Positions 57,394-64,000 of a stretch of 64,000 nucleotides of DNA are shown one piece after another; within the stretch, counting starts at the first letter, position 1; each line of letters opens with the position of its first letter. The DNA is taken from assembly GCA_018398765.1 (NCBI GenBank), contig JAHBMJ010001856.1:34653-98652 (forward strand). Direction: 5' to 3'. The position numbers and the translations under genes are program-made. This DNA comes from Chromera velia. Lineage: Eukaryota; Sar; Chromeraceae. The notes beneath the pieces were generated by a model. It saw nothing but the letters and a program-made list of their open reading frames with translations. It searched no databases and was not told where the DNA came from.

Positions 57394-57482
57394 AGAGATG
57401 CAAAGAGGGTTCCGTTCCGTCTGGGTCAATGCCCATTGAGAGATGCAAAGAGGGTTCCGTTCCGTCTGGGTCAATGCCCATT
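57394..57482. repeat. Perfect 45-bp tandem duplication
   Basis: The unit beginning AGAGATGCAAAGAGG and ending GGGTCAATGCCCATT occurs at 57394 and again at 57439 with no visible mismatch until the end of the second copy. Confidence 0.92.
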
Positions 57483-58833
57483 CTCTTTTCCCTTAGGGGC
57501 GACTCGGTTCTCGCTCTGTTTGCCGAGCAATCATTAAATGGATGGATGACAGCCTGGAAGTCCGCATGCACAGTTTCCTTTAAGGGACGGGAGCCTTGGT
57601 GGGAGGGAGGCCAGTCAGTCAGCTCGTGCAGTCAGCAGGTCGAGTTTCATCTTCAGACTTCCGTTGATAGTATTCGTGTGCATGTGCATCAGTCTGACAG
57701 GTACTTAGTTTTGATCTGGGTTTTCAAGTTGATCTTCTTGTTTGTGCAGCTTTCACCTTTCTGTGAATCAATGGTGACACGTCGACTTGAACGTCGATCA
57801 TCAAAAGTCAAGACTCGCCGTTGCGATGAAGCGCGGTTGACTGTTTCTTTTACGCGAGATTTAACGAGAATTCATGTGGTCCCGATTTTCAGAAGAAGAA
57901 AACAAAATTTTTTTATTGTTTGCCCTCCCTGTGTATTTTCGGCCTGCTTCCTGCAAAAGCCCTGCTTTGCTCTAGAGTGGCGACTGGTGGTGCTCGCTCT
58001 GGCAAACCATGCACACCGTTCCCGCTGCAATGCTGCGTGCCTGGAAGGGAAACAGTGGTCCAGAGTTTTCGAGAGCCTCCTTGTGGCTACTTCGTTGGGC
58101 TGGTCTGGATTTTGTTTGTTCGTTGGGGGTGGGAGTGCCGCAACACCCTGGCACCAGCGGGCAGCAGCGACGGAGAGTTTAAGGCATCGGCTCTCTCTTC
58201 TTTAAGGGCAGAGCTAGACATGCAGTTGCGGAAGAGGTCTGCACGCGGCGGGCGGGGGCTATCGCTTCTTCACATTTCCCTCCTCTTGCCAAGCTCACCC
58301 CCCTTCAACAAGCTTTTCCCTCCTCTCATCGTATGTTTGTGTTTCTTCTTTGCAACAAATCCGCCTCTGGTCTCTACTCGTTTTCCGCCCTCCCTCGATC
58401 TGCTCTCACAGTAACCGACGGCTCTCTGTTCGGTTTCTTACGTCTGCTCTCATTTAACCCACAAGGCGAAAGCAGTGCTCTGTCTGTTGAACTTGAATGT
58501 AGCGACCACAAACTCTGTGTACATGACTCTTGTATTCGGTGTGTTGATGACTTCATGCATAGACTTTCTTCATGTGCCAAGTGGCTGGATGAAAGAGAAT
58601 TTCAGAACTTTTCAATTTCTGCACTGCCTGGCTGAGCTAGAATCCATTAATTCGAATGATTGTAACTGTCCACTCCCCGGTGCAAGTACATCTGAACTCT
58701 TCATCCGTAATGTCATTCGATCGCTTCTACGCTCGCATCCGGTCTGTCTCTTTGGTGCCTGTCTCCCTATTCTAGAAAGTGATTAACTGATCAACTCCAC
58801 CGGCGACTTAACAAACAACAACCATGCATGTAT

Positions 58834-58875
58834 GTGCCGCCCGGGAGCTTAGCGCTCCAACTGGGGTTAGGCATC
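58834..58875. repeat. Palindromic GC-rich motif of a candidate repeat family, copy B
   Basis: GTGCCGCCCGGGAGCTTAG, CGCTCCAACTGGGG, TTAGGCATC, then (CTAA)n to about 58902 and an AT-rich body. It is the inverse of copy A in orientation. Confidence 0.6.
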
Positions 58876-59644
58876 CTCTAACTAACTAACTAACTAACTA
58901 TAAAGTTTTTCTGATATATTTTTCTTCCAGTATAGCTAGTTTAAACTAATTTACCGTGTCCCATAAAAATTTTGAAGTGCTTTAAATGTATTTTATCATC
59001 ATTTTCTATGTCTAGTTCAGGCTTCTAATATTTTTAAATACTTTCAAAGTTAGTTTCAAAGTTGAACCAGAGTTACCCAACTTTGAAGTTTGAAGAAAAT
59101 ACACGTATAAATCTCAATATGAATTTATCAGTGGGTTAACTCAATGTTAAAGCGAGTAATGATTATAAATTTCAATAATGATTATGAACTTTTGATAATC
59201 ATTAGTCATTTTTTCATTAATGAGAATAATCATTATTCATTTCATAATTTTTATACAGAGATTGCTCTTACAATTATCAATTTTTTTTCAAAAAAATGAT
59301 AGACTAAGGTTTCAAACAAGTTAAAAAACAACTTTGATTATGGAATGAAAAGCTTATTTTGCATATTTTTAATGTTGAAGTCAATAATAATTATCGGAAA
59401 TCAATAGTCACTATCCGAAAATAATGGTTTTTGATTACATAAGAATAATGAAAAACAAGTTAACCCACTGATGTTGTTTTATTGACAAATTTATACAATT
59501 TTTAACTAAAAGTAGAACTAAAAATTAATATCAAATTATGATTCAAGTAAGACTAAATAGATACATCTATTGATTTGTTCCCGTCGGTATTTGCTTAATT
59601 AAGTGTTTATTTAATCAGCCAGACTCAATTCATACAAAGTGACA

Positions 59645-59668
59645 ATTGGAGTTTAGCTCCCACCGGGT
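59645..59668. repeat. Inverted relative of the GC-rich motif, right end of an AT-rich segment
   Basis: ATTGGAGTTTAGCTCCC followed by ACCGGGT. Its reverse complement aligns with the core of copy B (CCGG..GGGAGCT.A..CTCCAA), so the 58834-59668 segment has inverted-repeat-like ends about 830 bp apart. Confidence 0.5.
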
Positions 59669-59850
59669 ATATACCTATATTCCCGACTAAGTTCCCGGTA
59701 ACATTGTTCTTATGGTTTCAAAACGCACATAACTGCATCACACAGTTATAACAAACGTGAGGATACGGTCGATCGATGAGTCATGACGGGTCCCGAGCTA
59801 GAGGCAACAAAAGAAGTCAAGATTCGATCGAAGAGTGCAATCATGAGTAC

Positions 59851-62438
59851 TCAGGCCAGGAGGCCCCGCAGATAGAGAACGGCTTCCTGCATCCAAAACA
59901 GAATGGGGAGAAGCAAAACAAGAAGGGGTAAAGGTGCGGCAGCACGAAGGAGCCAAGTATGCGACTCTGAATACACCAAATTGAAAGCGCGTGAGGGACA
60001 GACAAGCAGGCAGACGTCCCAGCTTCCGGCAGTCTAGCAGGAAATGATCGACCGACACCTTCCTTCTCGTACATTTCAGAAACTGAGGGACCATAAATCC
60101 ATGTATGGAAGAAAAGCGCCATTGAAGGAGTGAAGAGAGAATTCATGCCGCTCCTTCACAATTCAGCGGGACCCTAACCAATCCACGCGTCCCTTCAGAG
60201 CCGAGGATGCAAAGGAACAAAGAAAAACAGAAAAATAACAACAAAGGGCGGACCGACTCACCGCGTCCTGCGCATTCCACTCTTCACCCCCGTCCTCTTC
60301 ATCCCCCTCTCCCTGACCACCCTTCCTCTTCCCCTCCTCTCCACTCGGCACCCGTGTGCTCATCAGGGCCCCGGCCTCCGTCCCACGTCTCCGCACTCCC
60401 TCCCGGAGCAGCCCCAGGAGGCCGGCATGCCGATGCACACCCACGCAGGACGCCCTGACCAGACGCAGCCACAGAAGGGTGCCCTCATCGCTAAAGTCTT
60501 TCATCTGCAAGTAGAGAGAACAGAAAAGAAACAAGAATATGATAATACAATAAAATGAGACGGGGAGGAGGGAAAAAGAACATATGAACGTCTCTCTCAA
60601 TGCACTCATTTGTCAACCGATCGATCGGGCCACACAATCGAGGAAAACCTCCCACATGAATCAAGTCAATCCAGGACGCCAATGTAAGGCAACTAATGAG
60701 ACAGATAGACAGAAGGGACTCAATGCGAAACGCCACTACGAGAATTAAAAATCCTTGTGCACTTTTCCGTTCTGCGTACAAGCCCGACGAAAATCGTTTT
60801 CCAACTGTTGTACCAACAGAAAGGGAAAACAGAAAAGTAGAACTCCTCGTTCACCGCTGCAGGAAAATTTTTCCAGGGTGCAAGAGAAGGCGGAAAAACA
60901 GACTCATGCAAGAGAAGAAATTTCTTTGTAGAGCTGGAACTAGGCAGCGAAGCACACAAGAGGATCGAGAGAGAGACCACTAGCCTTCGCTTGTCTGTCT
61001 ACACATCACTTACTTCATCAGCTGAGGAGGGAGCGAGTGCCAGGAGAAGATCCGCAACCTCTTCCTGCAGTATCCCCAGATGGAGTGGAACATGATAGAC
61101 AGAAAAGCAGCGGAAGGGAGATGAGCCGCTGAAAATCGAAAAGAGGAAAAACACACTTTTTCTGCCTCCCTGCCTCTACGCCATTTTTATCCTGTCAGTC
61201 CTTTTTCCTGCTTCCCTCCCTTTTCTCTACATCAACTGATCGGCTGATCAGGACCGATAGATTCCCCTTCCGAGTGGCACATGGCGACCCAGAAGAGAGA
61301 GAGAGAGAGAGAAGGGATCCATCCAGACATTCATTTACAGTCTTGAAAAGCGAAAATGAAGCAGCAAAGGAAGTGAACGTGACACAACCAGAAACAGCCC
61401 TCAGATCCCCCCAAGGTTGGTCCCCTACTTTCTCGCCTGGTCTTGATTGGAAGGAAACGACAAGACCATTAGTACAGAGACAATCTCACTTGACTCACCC
61501 AGACTCTTCGCATCCCTTCCGAAATGGCAGAAGAAGAAGAAGAAGAAGAGGAAGCAGAAGAGGTTATTTCCCCCTCGACGCTCTGGCTTCTGGCCCCGCT
61601 CAAGGCTGCAGAGACGCTCACGACCTCAGCCCGAACGAGGACCACCAGGGACACCAGACCCTCCTCGTTCCTTCCCTCTACCCTCCCACACCCGGTGTGC
61701 AGACCCGAAAGACGATCCCACAAAGACCTGTTCTCCGATGCAATCTCCCCCGCTAGTTTCCGAATGTCCCCTGTTGATGCAATAGCTGCGGTATCAGAAT
61801 CGCTATCTGCCCCCTTCTCCCTCCCCGCGTGGAGTCTCTGAGGGTCTGAGGGAGACGGCAAAGGCGGTAGAGGGAGAGGGCACGGAGGGAGAGCAGAGCG
61901 GACCTGCGTCTCGACCGGTGTCCCCCCAATCCCCCCTCTTCTGAAGGCGTCAGGTCCGATGTCCGCCTGCAGGCAGGAGAAGGAGAGGATGGCCCCAATG
62001 TCACGGAGACGCCTGAGGAGGGATTCCATCTGCACTGCTCTCGTTTCCCGTCCCTCGTGCCTGTCGCTCTTCTTCCCTGTGCCTGTCTTCTGCTGTTCGT
62101 CCGCCTCAGCCAGTCCCTCTGCGCAGCTTCTCTCAACCAAAGTCAGTGCCCTTGCAAGACCCTCAAAGAGTCCGGGTACCGAGACCCAGTCAGCACTGCA
62201 CAGAAACCATGAGAGCATGGTAGGGGATAGCCGGTTTTTCCTTTGGAGAGAGAAGGAGAAACAGAAGGAAGAAAACAGAAGACGTAAGTGTGAGAAGAAA
62301 TGAAAAAACGAAGGGACAGAGTTGATTCTCTGACATGTCAAATTAGCAACTGTCGAAGATCTCAAGGAAGACCTTCTGAGATGACTGATCGTTATTGTCG
62401 ACAAACACTCGCGCCTGGATCTCTCCGTCACTCGCTCA

Positions 62439-62476
<38 letters not shown>

Positions 62477-62528
62477 CCGTCCGTCCGTCCGTCCGTCCGT
62501 CCGTGCGTGCGTGCGTGTGCGTGCGTGC

Positions 62529-62565
<37 letters not shown>

Positions 62566-64000
62566 CACCACTTGTATCTTTTCTTTCCTGCATCGACAAC
62601 GAATAGGCCTTTGTTCCTTCTCTTCTTCCTGCCATTCAGCACGTCCCTCTGCCTCCCCTCCCCCCTCCCCCAGAGAGAGAGAGAGAGAGAGACTGACGGG
62701 TCCTCCAGGTTGAAGAGTGCAGGCACGAGGGCCTCGAGCTCCTCTCCGTCCAGATGTTGGGAAAGAAGGGGAAGCACCTGCCGGAACTGCAGAAAGGGGG
62801 AAGGACGACGCATGGAGAGATCAAACCACAGGCAGGCAGGAGGAACAGAAGGCAAGCCCATTTGATAGCCAATCACCGAGTTGCACTCTGTCATCTCCCC
62901 ACAGTGTGACAAGCGGACTGTGAACATTTGTCCTTGTTTCCGTGTTTCCTTTCGGTCTACCCTCTACCAGCTTCAAGCAACACGCAACAGCCCAGGCTCC
63001 ACAAGCAGAAACGCAAACAATTATGATAGAGAGCTTGGCAGACCGACCCACTCCTTCCTTTCCTGCCCGGGCATCGATCCTTCGTTCGCTTTTTCTTTCT
63101 TTCTTTCTTTCTTTCTTTCTTTTTTTCTTCTCACTGACCTCTCTCTCGAACCTCACGGGTTCAGCCGCCATCCAGACACCCACCAGACGTGCACACGCGG
63201 TGATCTCAGGCTTCAGTGTGTGGACCATTTGGGACTCAACGGACCCTGACTGCAACGCCTCCAGGAACTGTAACGCCGAACCGACGCTTCGGTGAAAACC
63301 CTCAAAAAGCCCCGTCAAGACAGACGCGGGTGCACTTCCACCTGCCCCCCCTGTCTTGGCTGCCTCTCCGCTCCTCGAGAAAGAAAGGGACTCAAGGATT
63401 CTCTCTCCGACCTCCGATGTCGCCTCGTCAATGCACGTCTGCGTCAATTCGCAAGCGCTCTGAAACAGCAGTCTCTGTTCCTCTGATGAAATCCCCCCTT
63501 TGTTCAGAGCCTCCTCGTCCATCCCCTCTGCGAATGCAAGGCGCTTCTCGAGAGACAGACGGAGTTCCACTGACGCACGCTGGACAGACAACAGCAGAAG
63601 AGATGCATCCTGTTCACAGTCATCACGAGCCAAACCAGGAAACCCTGGGGCGCCAGTCTGCCCCCCCGCCAGAGCAGCAACAGAGAAGGTGCGGAGGAAA
63701 GCCTCAGCAGCCCTGAAGGCGGCGAGGCGTCCCTTGGGAGGCGCGAGGCTCTGGAGCTGCCTGCTCAGACCCCTTCGCAGCGCCTGCAGGAGAGAGAGCA
63801 CAGGGCAACTCAAAACTTGAAGTCTGCCTCTCACTCTGTTTCTATGTGAGCCTGTCCTTCCTGGAAGACAGGTAGGGGGGTAAGGGCAAGGACAAAGGAC
63901 AACAAGAAGCACTCACGGGAAGAGCAAGAAGACATACGGCAAAAAATGTAAGCAGGTGGGCAGCCGGGCAAAGGGAGAAAGGAGAAGCAGGAGAGGAGGG
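59851..64000 (-). CDS. Helical-repeat protein, neurochondrin-like, C-terminal part (N-terminus beyond the window)
   Basis: Exons read on the minus strand: an exon ending at 63917 (AAHLLTFFAVCLLALP; continues past the window), 63783 to about 63139-63157, 62786-62698, 62195-61499, 61064-61014, 60504-60262 and 59886-59851 with TGA. Phases agree across all junctions where both sites are clear. The segment ACARLVGVWMAAEPVRFE followed by FRQVLPLLSQHLDGEELEALV and PALFNLEDP resembles the neurochondrin pattern (LG.WLAEEP....REV..LLP.L....LLPAL). The rest is helical with acidic, Ser-rich insertions. Neurochondrins are cytosolic armadillo-like proteins without known enzymatic activity. The family call is from pattern memory; a generic HEAT/ARM protein is the alternative. 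Confidence 0.55.
62440..62565. repeat. Compound (TC)n(CCGT)n(GCGT)n(TG)n microsatellite
   Basis: Four repeat types run into one another within 125 bp in the intron 62196-62697 of the minus-strand gene. Confidence 0.9.
63086..63125. repeat. (TTTC)n run
   Basis: About 40 bp of TTCT units just 3' of the exon ending near 63139 on the minus strand (purine-rich in the transcript). Confidence 0.85.

Larger units (their letters stand above)
56983..59850. other. Intergenic region: 3' side of the fusion gene, then AT-rich island
   Basis: 57000-58790 is of ordinary composition; a 258-codon open frame (57429-58205) looks fortuitous. 58834-59700 is a motif-bounded AT-rich segment. No RNA gene recognised. 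Confidence 0.55.

Noticed and set aside
57429-58205. 258-codon open frame on the plus strand
   Set aside because: No recognisable domain, unusual composition, starts inside a tandem duplication and has no splice-linked partner.
1-64000. tRNA, rRNA or snRNA genes
   Set aside because: None recognised by eye; absence is not proven without a covariance-model search.

Overview
This is eukaryotic nuclear DNA. It carries dense spliceosomal introns (GT...TGCAG), SR- and KH-type RNA-binding genes, a formin, a decayed Ty1/copia retrotransposon and a very large modular surface protein. The mix (animal-like extracellular modules, polypyrimidine and tetranucleotide microsatellites in introns, and the TGCATGCA motif that ApiAP2 factors bind in Apicomplexa placed in promoters) suggests a chromerid-type alveolate alga such as Chromera velia. 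That placement is inference; no sequence search was possible.

Layout. 1-4.6 kb: minus-strand Ty1/copia relic whose gag, zinc knuckle, protease, integrase and RT pieces lie in order but are broken by stops and frameshifts. 4.6-9.0 kb: intergenic with no supported gene, ending in an AT-rich island. 9.0-15.7 kb: minus-strand formin (FH2) gene with alternating polyproline/short-motif repeats on both sides of FH2, a fourfold 65-aa repeat, and candidate signal-peptide exons at its 5' end. 15.7-16.7 kb: divergent promoter region. 16.7-21.3 kb: plus-strand 7-exon gene for a protein with four KH domains and an RD-rich tail (506 aa). 21.3-23.6 kb: intergenic with a candidate promoter. 23.6-51.7 kb: one plus-strand gene of about 51 exons that I could chain in frame into a protein of about 3,901 aa: signal peptide, 7-bladed RCC1 propeller, eight tandem Cys-rich repeats, about 13 EGF, 4 PAN/apple, one PPC-like, 3 sushi, 2 HYR, ephrin-receptor-like Cys-rich module, 8-9 TM helices and a long low-complexity tail. 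51.7-54.2 kb: intergenic, AT-rich. 54.2-55.0 kb (minus): 4-TM protein with a Cys cluster. 55.5-57.0 kb (plus): intronless fusion of a uricase-like domain with a bacteriohemerythrin-type domain and a C-terminal SRL peroxisomal signal. 57.0-59.85 kb: intergenic. 59.85 kb to the end (minus): C-terminal part of a helical-repeat, neurochondrin-like protein.

Themes. Two pairs of genes are divergent (formin/KH and 4-TM/uricase-hemerythrin). The surface receptor is built from 31 consecutive symmetric phase 1-1 exons, the signature of exon shuffling, and its Cys-rich block shows recent exon-plus-intron duplication. The most striking candidate for an undescribed system is the urate-oxidase-fold/oxygen-carrier fusion, whose hemerythrin ligands are all intact while several uricase catalytic positions are replaced. 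The giant RCC1-EGF-PAN-sushi multi-pass receptor is the second.
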